Origin: Chloroflexota bacterium
Lineage (GTDB): Bacteria > Chloroflexota > UBA11872 > UBA12225 > JAJDUF01
DNA: 64,000 nucleotides
Assembly: GCA_022826725.1 (NCBI GenBank)
Contig: JAJDUF010000016.1
Location: 434,001-498,000, forward strand
Direction of reading: 5' to 3'
The notes beneath the pieces were generated by a model. That model had not been told where the DNA came from. It saw only the letters and a list, made by a program, of their open reading frames with translations, and did no database searches. Below, piece after piece: positions 24,147 through 33,497 of the stretch (its first letter is position 1; each line of letters starts with the position of its first letter). The position numbers were made by a program, and so were the translations under genes.

Positions 24147-24611
24147 ATGAATTCGGCCCTAGCAGCAATCTCCGAATACCTCCAACTGGAGGCACTGGGG
24201 CGGCTGCTGCTCGCCGTGGCCCTCGCCGGAGTGCTCGGCTCCGAGCGAGAGATTGCCGGACAGGCCGCCGGACTACGTACTCACGTGCTCGTGTCCCTGG
24301 GCGCCGCCTGCTTTACGCTCGTATCCATCTTCGGCTTCATCGGCTACGGCATGGTGCAAGACCCGGGCCGGGTCGCCGCTCAGATCGTGACCGGGGTGGG
24401 GTTTCTCGGGGCCGGAGCCATCTGGCGCTCCGGCGTCAGCGTGCGCGGCCTTACAACGGCCGCCAGCATCTGGATGGCAGCGGCCGTGGGCATGATGGCC
24501 GGGAGCGGTCTCTACGTCTTGGCAGTAGGCGCGACGGCATTGGCTTGGCTGGTGCTGTACGCTGTCAAACGGTTCGAGCGACGCCTAGTGACCAAGGATG
24601 GGCAGGATTAG
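24147..24611 (+). CDS. MgtC/SapB-family membrane protein
   Basis: 154 residues with four hydrophobic helices. The conserved core is LGSEREIAGQAAGLRTHVLV then SLGAACFTLVS, followed by RVAAQIVTGVGFLGAGAIWR, the typical MgtC block, then VRGLTTAASIWMAAAVGMMA. Members affect survival at low magnesium and may inhibit F-type ATP synthase in pathogens; the role in this environmental bacterium is unknown. It has no C-terminal ACT-like domain. It sits between the two PhyH genes on the same strand. Confidence 0.9.
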   Translation: MNSALAAISEYLQLEALGRLLLAVALAGVLGSEREIAGQAAGLRTHVLVSLGAACFTLVSIFGFIGYGMVQDPGRVAAQIVTGVGFLGAGAIWRSGVSVRGLTTAASIWMAAAVGMMAGSGLYVLAVGATALAWLVLYAVKRFERRLVTKDGQD

Positions 24612-24718
24612 CACAACCGCTGGTCCGTCTCCCGTCGTCTCTGGAGGTGGATTCCGGTTACCATGACAACCAGCAGCACTCCTCAGCCGACTCTCGATAG
24701 AAAGGAACGGTAGGCGAG

Positions 24719-25540
24719 ATGTCTATGCGGAGGCTCACCGAAGCGGAGCGGCGCCAGTGGGGGCGCGACGGCTACCTGGTCGTGAAAGGAGCACTTACAC
24801 CGGGTGAGGTGAACCGGTGCATCCAAGCGGTGGATGACCTCTATGCGCGGTACGTGGCGCCGAATAACGACGGCGGTCCCCAGCGCGGGATGGGTCGCCG
24901 GAACATCTACGCGGAGAACGATGTCTTCATTGACATGATAGACCATCCAGGCACCTTTGGCTTGGTGCTGGACCTGATGGGTTCGTACATCGGGTGCAGC
25001 GTCGCGCAGGTGACCATGCGAACGCTCGATCCGAGCTACAAGGGGTATATCCACCCCGACGGCGGCGAGGCGCTGGAACAGATTCGCGTGACGGAGTCGA
25101 GCCTGCCGCTGCAAATCAAGATTCAGTACTTCCTGACACCGCTCCCGGAGCCGAACATGGGCAACTTCATCGTCTTTCCGGGCAGCCACCTGCGGCCCTG
25201 GCCGGAGGAGCGGCTACCCGCCGGGACTGATACGCCGGGCGGCGTCCCCTTGTGTGTCGAGGCCGGCGACGCCGTCATCTTCCCGCACGCGCTCTGGCAC
25301 GGGCCGGGACCGAACCTGTCCGACCAAATCCGCAAGACGCTGATCTACCGCTATAGCCAGCTATTCATGCAGCCGTGGGACTTCGACCAGGCTACGCCAG
25401 AGCTACTAGCCCGGTGTACGCCGCGCCAACGGCGGCTCTTGGGGGAGGTGGGCGACTGGCGCCCCGGCACCTACTATCGCAACCCCAGCCCCGCCGACCA
25501 GGCTGCGCTCATGGAAGGAACAGCCGCAGCGGGGTCGTAG
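24719..25540 (+). CDS. Phytanoyl-CoA dioxygenase (PhyH)-family oxygenase, copy 2
   Basis: 273 residues with the same design as the copy at 23284. The Fe(II) ligands are in YKGYIHPDGGEAL (H-x-D, Asp kept) and LWHGPGPNLS, and the 2-oxoglutarate Arg is in IRKTLIYRYSQ. The N-terminus is RRLTEAERRQWGRDGYLVVK, very like copy 1. It is probably a paralogue with another substrate. Its 3' end is overlapped on the other strand by the tail of the M20 amidohydrolase reading frame (25474-25540), and the repeat copy 2 follows its stop. Confidence 0.88.
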   Translation: MSMRRLTEAERRQWGRDGYLVVKGALTPGEVNRCIQAVDDLYARYVAPNNDGGPQRGMGRRNIYAENDVFIDMIDHPGTFGLVLDLMGSYIGCSVAQVTMRTLDPSYKGYIHPDGGEALEQIRVTESSLPLQIKIQYFLTPLPEPNMGNFIVFPGSHLRPWPEERLPAGTDTPGGVPLCVEAGDAVIFPHALWHGPGPNLSDQIRKTLIYRYSQLFMQPWDFDQATPELLARCTPRQRRLLGEVGDWRPGTYYRNPSPADQAALMEGTAAAGS

Positions 25541-26847
25541 GGGGCTGGACCACCTATGGTCCCCCCGCTGCGGCGGGGGGACGGTTTAGCTCCCTCCCCC
25601 GTCGCAACGGGGGAGGGTTGGGGTGGGGGCTGCTGCGTGCGCGCCCATTCGTCGAGGACGGCGATGTAGTAGGCCACGCCAACGGGGAGCGCGGCCTCGT
25701 CGAGACTGAACCGGGCACTGTGGCCGGTGGGACGCTCTTCGAGCGGGATGCTTGGCACGCCGACGCCCAAGGTGGCGAAGCAGCCGGGGCGCTGCTCCAG
25801 AAAATACGCAAAGTCCTCGGCGCCCAGCACCGGCTCCGCCTCCACCACCTGGGACTCGCCGAGCGCGCGGATCGCTGCCCGCTCGGACAAGGCAGTCATC
25901 GCCGCATCGTTCACCAGCACCGGGTACCCCCAGGCATAGTCGAGCGTGGCCTCGGCACCGAAGCCGGCGGCGATGCCTTGCGCCAGAGACTCGATGCGCT
26001 GCGGCATGGCATCGCGTAGCTCCGGCACAAGGGTGCGGACAGTACCCGTCATCACCACCTCGTCGGGAATGATGTTGTCCTTGGTCCCGCCGTGAATGGT
26101 GGCAACGGTGACGACGGCGGCGTTGGTTGGCGGCGCTTGCCGGCTGACGACCGCTTGCAGGGCAGTGACAACGTGCGCCGCGACGACCACCGGGTCAACG
26201 GTACGGTGGGGCCAGGCGGCATGGCCGCCACAACCGCGAATAGTCAGCGTAAAGTCATCCGCCGCGGCGCTACGGGCACCCACCGCCAGCCCAACCGTGC
26301 CCGTATCCAGCAGCGGCGACTGGTGAAGGCCGAAGACCGCTGCCACCGGCGGGCTATTGAGCACGCCGGCCTCGATCATCCCCAATGCACCGCCCGGTTC
26401 CTGCTCCTCGGCTGGTTGAAACAGCAGCACGACCGGCCCGACCAGGCTACGGGGATGGTCGCGCTCGACATGGCGCAGTGCGGCGGCGGTGGCGAGCAAG
26501 ATGGCGGTGTGGGCATCGTGGCCGCAGGCGTGCATCACTCCCGGACGCTGCGACTGCCAGGGTAAGTTGGTCGCCTCCTCCAGCGGTAGCGCATCCATAT
26601 CGGCCCGCAGCGCGACGGCCGGGCCGGGCCGGTCGGCGCCGAGCACCGCGACAACACCGTGCTCGCCGGGCCGGCCGACGCCGATCCGTGGCTCTAGGTC
26701 GAGCGAGCGGAGTTGCTCGGCAACGTACCGGGCAGTCTCGACTTCCTGGTAACTCAGCTCCGGATGCCGATGGAGCCAACGGTAGGCTTCGCTTGCGTAG
26801 CCGGCCTGGGCGTCGGCCAGCGCCCGGATCGTATCAACGTCCATCAT
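25474..26847 (-). CDS. M20-family amidohydrolase/peptidase (hippurate-hydrolase type)
   Basis: 457 residues; the two ATGs at 26847/26844 are both possible. Metal and catalytic motifs are ALRADMDALPLEE, VMHACGHDAHTAILL and LFQPAEEQEPGGALGMIEAG, with the dimer-lid GTKDNIIPDEVVMTGTVRTL and GAEDFAYFLEQRPGCFATLG. Such enzymes split N-acyl amino acids or similar amides. The family domain ends near DEWARTQ (about residue 405). The last 50 residues (PPPQPSPVATGEGAKPSPRR and on) are coded by the hairpin repeat 25545-25631 and then by antisense of the PhyH gene end. This suggests that a repeat insertion removed the original stop. Confidence 0.85.
   Translation of the reverse strand: MMDVDTIRALADAQAGYASEAYRWLHRHPELSYQEVETARYVAEQLRSLDLEPRIGVGRPGEHGVVAVLGADRPGPAVALRADMDALPLEEATNLPWQSQRPGVMHACGHDAHTAILLATAAALRHVERDHPRSLVGPVVLLFQPAEEQEPGGALGMIEAGVLNSPPVAAVFGLHQSPLLDTGTVGLAVGARSAAADDFTLTIRGCGGHAAWPHRTVDPVVVAAHVVTALQAVVSRQAPPTNAAVVTVATIHGGTKDNIIPDEVVMTGTVRTLVPELRDAMPQRIESLAQGIAAGFGAEATLDYAWGYPVLVNDAAMTALSERAAIRALGESQVVEAEPVLGAEDFAYFLEQRPGCFATLGVGVPSIPLEERPTGHSARFSLDEAALPVGVAYYIAVLDEWARTQQPPPQPSPVATGEGAKPSPRRSGGTIGGPAPYDPAAAVPSMSAAWSAGLGLR
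25545..25631 (-). repeat. Dispersed double-hairpin repeat, copy 2
   Basis: Reverse-complement copy of the unit at 22408-22490: the minus strand reads AGCCCCCACCCCAACCCTCC then CCCGTTGCGACGGGGGAGG, followed by GTCCCCCCGCCGCAGCGG and GGGACCATAGG. Both hairpins and the flanks (ACCATAGG-TGG-CCAG) are shared. It lies inside the 3' end of the M20 reading frame and just after the stop of the second PhyH gene. Confidence 0.75.
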
Positions 26848-26992
26848 CTCGTCCCCGCAAGAAATCTACGCCGCACCGCTGGCTCCATGATATGCCATAG
26901 AGAGCACAGAGTAGCGAGAGCCAGTATTGTACACCTAACCCTCGGCCTCTTCCCTTCAGGGAGGGGGTTGGGGGTAGATGCGGGTTGGATGC

Positions 26993-27012
26993 GGGCGCGA
27001 TCAATCGCGCCC
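26993..27012. repeat. Perfect 9-bp palindrome at the end of uvrB
   Basis: GGGCGCGAT-CA-ATCGCGCCC is a perfect inverted repeat with a two-base centre, directly next to the uvrB stop codon (27015-27013). The following CTAC gives the same CGCCCCTAC end seen in the repeats at 14583 and 23126. It may end uvrB transcription as a hairpin, although no T-run follows. Confidence 0.5.
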
Positions 27013-29130
27013 CTACCGCCGGCGGCTGCTGCGCCGGCGTGGCCCGGTCACGCGCACGGCCCGCGAGGTGGAGCGGCCGCGCGGCGTAGGGGCGGCGGCG
27101 CCGTTCGTATCGGCCGCGGCAGCCGCCGGTGCGGCCGGCGCGGCAACCGGGTCACTGCCGTCACCCAACGTTGCCCGCAGCTCGTAGACCTGATCGCGCA
27201 GCAGCGCCGCCTGCTCGAAGTCGAGCTGTCGCGCGGCCTCCTTCATCTGCTTTTCGAGGTCTTTGATGAGCCGGGCCACTTCCTTCTTCGGCAGCTCCTC
27301 GTCGGTCTTGTAGGCGGGAACGGCTTCCGCGACCTGCTTTAGCCGCTCCGACACGCCGCGGATCGCCTTCTGAATGCCGACCGGGGTGATGCCGCGCTGT
27401 TCGTTGTAGCGAGTTTGGACACGCCGGCGGCGGGCCGTCTCGTCAATGGCCCGGCGCATGGAGCCGGTGATCCGATCCGCGTACATGATGACCCGGCCCT
27501 CGACGTGGCGAGCGGACCGGCCAATCGTCTGGATGAGCGAGGTTTCCGAGCGCAGATAGCCCTCTTTATCGGCATCGAGAATGGCTACCAGCGAGACCTC
27601 GGGCAGGTCGAGACCTTCCCGCAGCAGGTTGATCCCGACCACGACGTCGTAGACGCCCAAGCGCAGGTCACGGAGAATCTCGACGCGCTCCAGGGTGTCA
27701 ATCTCCGAGTGGAGATAGTGGACCTTAATCCCCATCTCCGCCAGATAGTCGGCAAGGTCCTCGGCCATGCGCTTGGTGAGCGTCGTGACCAGCGTGCGCT
27801 CACCGCGCTGCACCCGCTCGTTGATTTGGTAGAGCAGGTCGTCAATCTGGCCGGCGGTCGGCTTGACCTCGACGATGGGGTCCACCAAGCCGGTCGGGCG
27901 GACGAGCTGCTCGACAATCTGGGTGCAGTGCTCGTACTCGTAGGGGCCGGGCGTCGCGGAGACAAAGATCGCCTGGCGGATATGCTGCTCGAACTCGCCG
28001 AACATGAGCGGGCGGTTATCGAGCGCGGACGGCAGGCGGAAGCCGTACTCGACCAGCGTGTCCTTGCGTGACTTATCGCCGAAATACATGCCCCGCGCTT
28101 GCGGCAGCGCGACGTGCGACTCGTCCACGAACAGGATGAAATCGTCGGGTAGATAGTCGAGCAGGGTCCACGGCTGCTCGCCGGCGGCGCGGTTGCTCAG
28201 GTGGCGCGAGTAGTTCTCGATGCCTTGGCAGTGGCCGGTCTCGCGCAGCATCTCCAAGTCGAAAAGCGTGCGCTGTTCGATCCGCTGGGCCTCCAACAGC
28301 CGCTCCTGTGCCCGCAGCTCGGCGAGGCGCTCCTGTAGCTCCTCCTCGATGGTGACGACGGCCCGCTCAAGTTTCTCGGCCGGGGTGACAAAGTGCCCGG
28401 CCGGGTAGATGTCCACCTGCTCGCGCGCTGCCAATACCTCGCCGGTGAGTGGGTCCACCTCGACAATCCGCTCGATCTCATCGCCGAAGAACTCGACTCG
28501 CACGGCGAAGTCGTCGTAGGCCGGGAAGATTTCCAGCACCTCGCCGCGCACGCGGAAGGTGCCCCGTCGGAAGTCCATGTCGTTGCGGTCGTACTGGACA
28601 TCGGTGAGGTGACGGAGCACGCGGTCGCGGCGCGTCACCTGACCGCGTTGCAGCGACACGACCGAGAAGCCGTAGTCCTCCGGGGCGCCGATGCCGTAAA
28701 TGCACGAGATCGAGGCGACGATCAGCACGTCGCGGCGCGCCAACAGCGAGCGTGTCGTCGAGAGCCGGAGCTTCTCGATCTCCTCATTGATCGAGGAATC
28801 CTTCTCGATATAGGTATCGCTGCGCGGGATGTAGGCTTCGGGTTGGTAGTAGTCGTAGTAGCTGACGAAATACTCGACGGCGTTGTGGGGAAAGAACTCC
28901 TTGAACTCGGCAAAGAGCTGCGCCGCGAGGGTCTTGTTGGGGGCCAGCACCAGTGCCGGGCGCTGCATCTCGGCGACGACACTGGCCATCGTGAACGTTT
29001 TGCCGGAGCCGGTCACGCCGAGCAGTGTCTGCAACCGCTGGCCGTCACGCAACCCCTGACACACCTTGGCGATGGCCTCCGGCTGATCGCCGGTAGCCTG
29101 GAAGTCGGAGACTAACTGAAACGGAGGCAT
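27013..29130 (-). CDS. uvrB: Excinuclease ABC subunit B (UvrB)
   Basis: 705 residues. UvrB verifies damage in nucleotide excision repair after loading by UvrA. Seen are Walker [13 protein letters not shown], the beta-hairpin ([20 protein letters not shown]), the DESH box ([16 protein letters not shown]), motif [17 protein letters not shown] and the C-terminal UVR domain ([20 protein letters not shown]) that contacts UvrC. After the UVR domain there is an unusual Ala/Thr/Arg-rich tail of about 50 residues. No uvrA or uvrC gene is in the window. The start has AAGGA upstream. Confidence 0.97.
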   Translation of the reverse strand: MPPFQLVSDFQATGDQPEAIAKVCQGLRDGQRLQTLLGVTGSGKTFTMASVVAEMQRPALVLAPNKTLAAQLFAEFKEFFPHNAVEYFVSYYDYYQPEAYIPRSDTYIEKDSSINEEIEKLRLSTTRSLLARRDVLIVASISCIYGIGAPEDYGFSVVSLQRGQVTRRDRVLRHLTDVQYDRNDMDFRRGTFRVRGEVLEIFPAYDDFAVRVEFFGDEIERIVEVDPLTGEVLAAREQVDIYPAGHFVTPAEKLERAVVTIEEELQERLAELRAQERLLEAQRIEQRTLFDLEMLRETGHCQGIENYSRHLSNRAAGEQPWTLLDYLPDDFILFVDESHVALPQARGMYFGDKSRKDTLVEYGFRLPSALDNRPLMFGEFEQHIRQAIFVSATPGPYEYEHCTQIVEQLVRPTGLVDPIVEVKPTAGQIDDLLYQINERVQRGERTLVTTLTKRMAEDLADYLAEMGIKVHYLHSEIDTLERVEILRDLRLGVYDVVVGINLLREGLDLPEVSLVAILDADKEGYLRSETSLIQTIGRSARHVEGRVIMYADRITGSMRRAIDETARRRRVQTRYNEQRGITPVGIQKAIRGVSERLKQVAEAVPAYKTDEELPKKEVARLIKDLEKQMKEAARQLDFEQAALLRDQVYELRATLGDGSDPVAAPAAPAAAAADTNGAAAPTPRGRSTSRAVRVTGPRRRSSRRR

Positions 29131-29183
29131 TGGAGCATGTCCTTCTTATGTACCGTCAACACTGTTGCGATGAGTCATCCACC

Positions 29184-30215
29184 TCATGCAGGCATAGCGA
29201 CGCCAAGCTCGGCGGCCACTTGACGCAGCGCCGCCCAGGTCTTGTCGGGGATGGGGATGCCGTCGCGGAGGCGCTGCTCGCGGCTGCGGTGCTCGGTCTC
29301 GCCGGAGATGAGCACCTCGTCGAAGCCCTCGGCCGGCGGTGTGGCCTTGATCCGGCCAAAGGCCTTGTCCACGGTCCGCTCGACCGCCTCGCTCGGCCCG
29401 AAGAGGCCCACATCTCCCGCCAAGATGAACACGCCGGTCGCGCCTTCGTCGGTAGCATACCGGTCGGCGTGGGTGAGCAAACCACCGAACAGGCCGACCA
29501 CGAGCGCCAGACCATAGCCCTTGTGCCCACCGAACGTGAGCATACTGCCGCCCTGCCGCAGCACAACCGGGTCGGTGGTCGGCCGGCCATCGGGGCCCAA
29601 GGCAGCGCCCTCGGGTAGCAATTCACCCTTGGCCAGGGCCACCTCCACCTTGCCCCCGGCAATCACCGACGTGGCAAAGTCGAGCAGGAAGGGTGGGCGC
29701 GGGCCGGCCGGGAACCCCCACGCCATCGGGCTGGTGCTCAAGGCGCCTTGGCGCCCACCGTAGGGCGCGACGCTGCCCCCCGTGCGGTTGAGGTTGCCGG
29801 AGGTGATGAAGCTGGCGATGCCCTGCGCGGCGGCGCGAGTGGGATACTCGCCCAGCCGCCCGATGTGGTTGCACTGCACAATCCCGACGACCGCCACGCC
29901 GACCTCTTTGGCCTTGCGGATGGCAACGTCCATCGCGTACTTGGCGGCAACCTGCCCGAACGCCCAGTTGCCGGAAACGAGCGCCGCCGTCGGCCGTTCC
30001 TGCACGATGGTTGGGCAGGCGGCCGGGGCTATCTGACCATCACGCACGCCGCCGACGTAGCCGGGAATATGCTGTACGCCGTGCGAGTCGTGACCGGCGA
30101 GGTTGGCGTTGACGAGGTGCTCGGCGACCGTCACGGCTTGCTCCGGCGGGGTGCCGACCGCCGCGAAGAGCCGTTGAGTGAGGTCGCGGAGGGGGGCGGC
30201 AGCAATCTTTGGCAT
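29184..30215 (-). CDS. Malate/L-lactate/ureidoglycolate dehydrogenase family (Ldh2/AllD), copy 1
   Basis: 343 residues from ATG 30215 (GGAGGCGAG upstream). This NAD(P)-dependent 2-hydroxyacid dehydrogenase family has its own fold. Seen are LVNANLAGHDSHGVQHIPGY with the catalytic His, NHIGRLGEYPTRAAAQGIAS, NRTGGSVAPYGGRQGALSTS, PMAWGFPAGPRPPFLLDFAT and SMLTFGGHKGYGLALVVGLF. Substrates in the family include malate, lactate, ureidoglycolate and diketogulonate; the one here cannot be read. The gene is divergent from a Gfo/Idh oxidoreductase 200 bp away. A second copy is at 43885. Confidence 0.88.
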   Translation of the reverse strand: MPKIAAAPLRDLTQRLFAAVGTPPEQAVTVAEHLVNANLAGHDSHGVQHIPGYVGGVRDGQIAPAACPTIVQERPTAALVSGNWAFGQVAAKYAMDVAIRKAKEVGVAVVGIVQCNHIGRLGEYPTRAAAQGIASFITSGNLNRTGGSVAPYGGRQGALSTSPMAWGFPAGPRPPFLLDFATSVIAGGKVEVALAKGELLPEGAALGPDGRPTTDPVVLRQGGSMLTFGGHKGYGLALVVGLFGGLLTHADRYATDEGATGVFILAGDVGLFGPSEAVERTVDKAFGRIKATPPAEGFDEVLISGETEHRSREQRLRDGIPIPDKTWAALRQVAAELGVAMPA

Positions 30216-30415
30216 GGTCTCGCCTCCAAACGGCGCTAGACCGGTGCGCTGTCGGCTATCCTGGACGCCTGGCTGCCGGCTTCCGCCGGAATGGCGCAGC
30301 GGAGGTATGCAGTCCTGGTGGTATTCAGATGGTACCAGGCCGGGGCGTGTATGATGAGAGCGAGGCGCATCCTCAAGGTACGCCAGGGGGGTAATACTCA
30401 AATGGGAGGCGACCG

Positions 30416-31510
30416 ATGACGGTTGCTCGGCAAGCGCCCTACCGCGTCGGGATTATCGGCTGCGGCCGCAAGGGCACGCAGTACGCCAGATCGTATGCGC
30501 TGCATCCGGCGACGGAGGTCGTGGCGGCCGCCGATCCCGACCCGGACAACCTCACCCTGTTCTGCGAGCGTTTCCAGGTCCCCGGCTACCGCAGCTACGA
30601 GGAGTTGCTGGCGAACGAGCGGCTCGATATTGCCGCGCCAATACTGCCGGTCAGCGAGAACCCTGCCGTCGTGCTCGGCTGCGCGCGCGCGGACCTGAAA
30701 GCCATCTCCTGCGAGAAGCCGATGAGCGCCAGTCTGGCCGAAGCGGACCGGATGGTCGAGGCGTGCGCCGCTCGTGGGATCAAGCTCGCCGTCGGTGACT
30801 TGGATCGCAACCTGCCCCACTACCGACAGGCGGTCAAACTGCTGGCGTCGGGAGAGCTAGGTGAGGTGGTGAGCATCAGCGTCCTCGACGGCAGCGGCCA
30901 TGAGATGTCGGGGGGCGGTATTCAACGCTATAGCCTGATGCGCCTGTTCGCCGGCGACGCCGACGTGGAGTGGGTGACCGGGTGGGTGGATGACGACCCG
31001 TGGAGCGACGACGACCAGGGCGGCGCCGGCTACGTGCGTTTCGTGAACGGGGTCGAGGGCGTTATCCATCGCCGGGGTAGCGTCCGGCAGGGCTACGAGG
31101 TGCTGTGCAGTCGCGGTCTATTCGTCAGTGACGGCGCTTACGTGCATGCCTGGAAGCACGCTGAGGGCGGCCTGCGCCCCATCGAGGGCGTGCTTCCGCA
31201 AACCCACCTGTACCGCGGGGAGGCAACGCACGATGCCGAGGGCTGGCGCATCATGCCGCGCCAGGACGCAACCGTCCAGACCATGGTGGATGCTCTTGAC
31301 CACGACATCGAGCCGTGGTCCAACGGGGATAACGGGCGGAAAGCACTGGAGTTGGCTATCGCGCTGCGCGAATCACACCGGCGCGGCCACACACCGGTCT
31401 ACCTGCCGCTGGAAGACCGCAGCCTGAAGATGATCCCCAAACCAGGGCGCTGGGGCAACAAGAAGACAGTCTACGGCAAAGCGTGGTACGCCGAGCAAAT
31501 GACACGCTAG
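30416..31510 (+). CDS. Gfo/Idh/MocA-family NAD(P)-dependent oxidoreductase
   Basis: 364 residues. The N-terminal Rossmann fold shows VGIIGCGRKGTQYARSYALH and VVAAADPDPDNLTLFCERF; EKPMSASLAEADRMVEACAA holds the conserved EKP with the Lys of the active site. The C-terminal part (GDLDRNLPHYRQAVKLL and VEWVTGWVDDDPW) is the substrate domain. These enzymes oxidise or reduce sugars, inositols and related polyols. The ribosome site GGGAGG precedes the ATG. The 3' end lies inside a long inverted repeat (31500-31558). Confidence 0.88.
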   Translation: MTVARQAPYRVGIIGCGRKGTQYARSYALHPATEVVAAADPDPDNLTLFCERFQVPGYRSYEELLANERLDIAAPILPVSENPAVVLGCARADLKAISCEKPMSASLAEADRMVEACAARGIKLAVGDLDRNLPHYRQAVKLLASGELGEVVSISVLDGSGHEMSGGGIQRYSLMRLFAGDADVEWVTGWVDDDPWSDDDQGGAGYVRFVNGVEGVIHRRGSVRQGYEVLCSRGLFVSDGAYVHAWKHAEGGLRPIEGVLPQTHLYRGEATHDAEGWRIMPRQDATVQTMVDALDHDIEPWSNGDNGRKALELAIALRESHRRGHTPVYLPLEDRSLKMIPKPGRWGNKKTVYGKAWYAEQMTR

Positions 31511-31558
31511 GTCTGCACGATCCTATGAAAGTCAAGGTGGTGCAAACCTAGCGTGTCA
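31500..31558. repeat. Long inverted repeat at the end of the Gfo/Idh gene
   Basis: TGACACGCTAGGT (31500-31512) is perfectly repeated in reverse as ACCTAGCGTGTCA (31546-31558), and TGCAC/GTGCA extends the stem to about 19 bp with one mismatch. A 21-base loop separates the arms. The Gfo/Idh stop codon lies in the left arm. There is no T-run, so it is either a bidirectional terminator or another structure between convergent genes. Confidence 0.7.
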
Positions 31559-31617
31559 AATCGGCAGCGGCACCGTGCGGCGCTAGGAGCCCGCGGGGGG
31601 TTTAAGCGCATCCCCAG

Positions 31618-33108
31618 TCAACGCGGCTCCGCACGCCGCCAGAGTCCCGCGACCAACTGCCACTCCTCGCGGTCGAGTGGTCGCTGCGCCAGCCACACGA
31701 TGGCGTAGACCGACAGCGCCGCGCCGGCTACGACGAGGGCAGGACTGCCGAGTTGACCAAGGCCCAACGCAACGGCAGCAGCGGCCAGTCCACCGATCAG
31801 TGGGGGGAGCACCTCCCGCCAGAAGGGGAGCGTGCCCAGGCTGCGACGAACGATCACCGCAAACGGCACGAACAGCACAACCTCGGACGCCACAGTCGTC
31901 CAGGCGGCGGCGACCAACCCATAGCGCGGCACGAGCAGGAGGTTGGCGACCACGTTGAAAGCCGTGGCCAGGAAGAAACCGACAGTAATCCAGCGCTGCT
32001 GACCAACCGCGATGAGGACGACCTGGGTCAGGCCGTTCCAAAAGCTCCCCGGCACGTACCAGACGAGGATTTGCAGGGCGATGGCCGATTCGGGGAGAAA
32101 GCGCGCCCCCCAGAGCAAGCGTGTGGTGTCGTAGGCCAGCACCGTGATGCCGAGCGCAATCGGCACCGCGATGCCCAACAGTAGCTTGACGGCCAGCCGA
32201 TAGACTCCCAGGAAAGTAGCATCCCCAGGCGCCGCTCGCCGCGACAGGAGCGGGAAGAGCGCGAGTATGAAGCGCGAGGGCAGCAGACCTACTGCGTCAA
32301 TAATCCGAAACGCATTGTCATAGTGCCCCACGGCCCTCGCACCAAGGAACGCTCCCAGGACCTGAATGTCGCTCCGGAAGAAGATGGTGTTCAGCAGGTT
32401 ATTGAGCATCAGCGGCCAAGCCTCGCTCAACTGTGCGCGCAGGTCGCGGGACGTCAGCTCAATACGCAGTGGGAAGTAGTGCCGCTGGATAAGCCGGATG
32501 AAGACCACCACAGTCAGGAGGCTGACGGCGAGCGAGACGACGCCCAGGCCGATAATGCCCCAGCCGACCGACAACACCGCGAAGCCGAGGGCTGCCGTGA
32601 GGCCCCCACCAACTAACTGGACCGCTGCCGGGGTCGTCATGCGCTCGTGGCCGGAGAAGACGGCGCTCAAGGCACCGGCGATGGCTGTCGGGAACAGTCC
32701 GGCGGCCAGCAGCGCCACGGTAACGAGGATGGCGCGGTCACCGTAGAGCACGGCGACCAACGTCGCGGCGGGAGCACACACGGCAGCGAGGACCAGACGC
32801 AAGCCGACCGTCGTGGCGGTGCGCCGGGCCGCCGCCGGGCGGTCGCGGGCCACGTCGCGCGTGAGGAGGGTGGTTAGGCCGGCGTCGGCGAAGATGGAAG
32901 CGAACTGCCAGACATTTTGCGCTAACCTGTACGCCCCAATGCCTGCGGGGCCGAGCACCCGCGCGGCGTACATCGCCAGCAGCAGGCCCAGCCCGCGTTC
33001 GACTACGGTCGCCGCCAGCGGAGCAACCGTGTTGCGTGCCACCCGCCGCGCCAACGCTGCACTGTCCGCGCCGGCTAGTAGCTCCGGGTCCCGGGCTTGC
33101 TCACTCAC
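31618..33108 (-). CDS. Oligosaccharide flippase / MOP-superfamily exporter (Wzx-like)
   Basis: About 496 residues from GTG 33108. The protein has about 12-14 hydrophobic helices. The N-terminal ARNTVAPLAATVVERGLGLL and MYAARVLGPAGIGAYRLAQN are typical of Wzx/RfbX-type flippases (MOP superfamily). Later parts include WPLMLNNLLNTIFFRSDIQV, FRIIDAVGLLPSRFILALFP and SFWNGLTQVVLIAVGQQRWI. Such proteins move lipid-linked sugars across the membrane. No glycosyltransferase genes are next to it. The start is uncertain because the frame is open further upstream. Confidence 0.85.
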   Translation of the reverse strand: MSEQARDPELLAGADSAALARRVARNTVAPLAATVVERGLGLLLAMYAARVLGPAGIGAYRLAQNVWQFASIFADAGLTTLLTRDVARDRPAAARRTATTVGLRLVLAAVCAPAATLVAVLYGDRAILVTVALLAAGLFPTAIAGALSAVFSGHERMTTPAAVQLVGGGLTAALGFAVLSVGWGIIGLGVVSLAVSLLTVVVFIRLIQRHYFPLRIELTSRDLRAQLSEAWPLMLNNLLNTIFFRSDIQVLGAFLGARAVGHYDNAFRIIDAVGLLPSRFILALFPLLSRRAAPGDATFLGVYRLAVKLLLGIAVPIALGITVLAYDTTRLLWGARFLPESAIALQILVWYVPGSFWNGLTQVVLIAVGQQRWITVGFFLATAFNVVANLLLVPRYGLVAAAWTTVASEVVLFVPFAVIVRRSLGTLPFWREVLPPLIGGLAAAAVALGLGQLGSPALVVAGAALSVYAIVWLAQRPLDREEWQLVAGLWRRAEPR

Positions 33109-33293
33109 GGTACCTGGCCCGCGCGGTCGGCAGCACGTATTTCCATCCGATTGTGCATACCTCTGCTTGTGCCGCCCCGGCGCGTTACCCTTGGCGTTCA
33201 TTGGCTACAGGACGGATGACCAGAGGGCAGCGTAAGCAGTGTACCGCATGAGCCGTATCTCCCCTGCTCAACGACCCCTGTCGGGTGACTCCC

Positions 33294-33323
33294 TTGTGCC
33301 AGCGGACACCTATCGAGTAAAAT
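33294..33323 (+). promoter_or_regulatory. Putative promoter with long leader for the DEAD-box helicase
   Basis: TTGTGC (33294-33299), 18 bp, TAAAAT (33318-33323). If used, it gives a 5' leader of about 165 bases before the ATG at 33498. The 389-bp gap between the flippase start and the helicase start (33109-33497) contains no gene that I can support; long leaders are usual in cold-induced helicase genes, but no cold box is recognised. Confidence 0.4.
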
Positions 33324-33497
33324 AGATGCGAAGGCGTTACCGTTAGTGCTGCTCCGGCAAGGCTCTCCAGCCGGTGGGTTCATAGACGCGCGCTGGTTCA
33401 TCCGGTCACTGTGACCATCCCCGAAGATTCCCTCTGCGTCATGCGCGTCGAGGCACCACGAATCCAATCTCCCGCCGCTGTGCGGGCAAGGAGCGCC

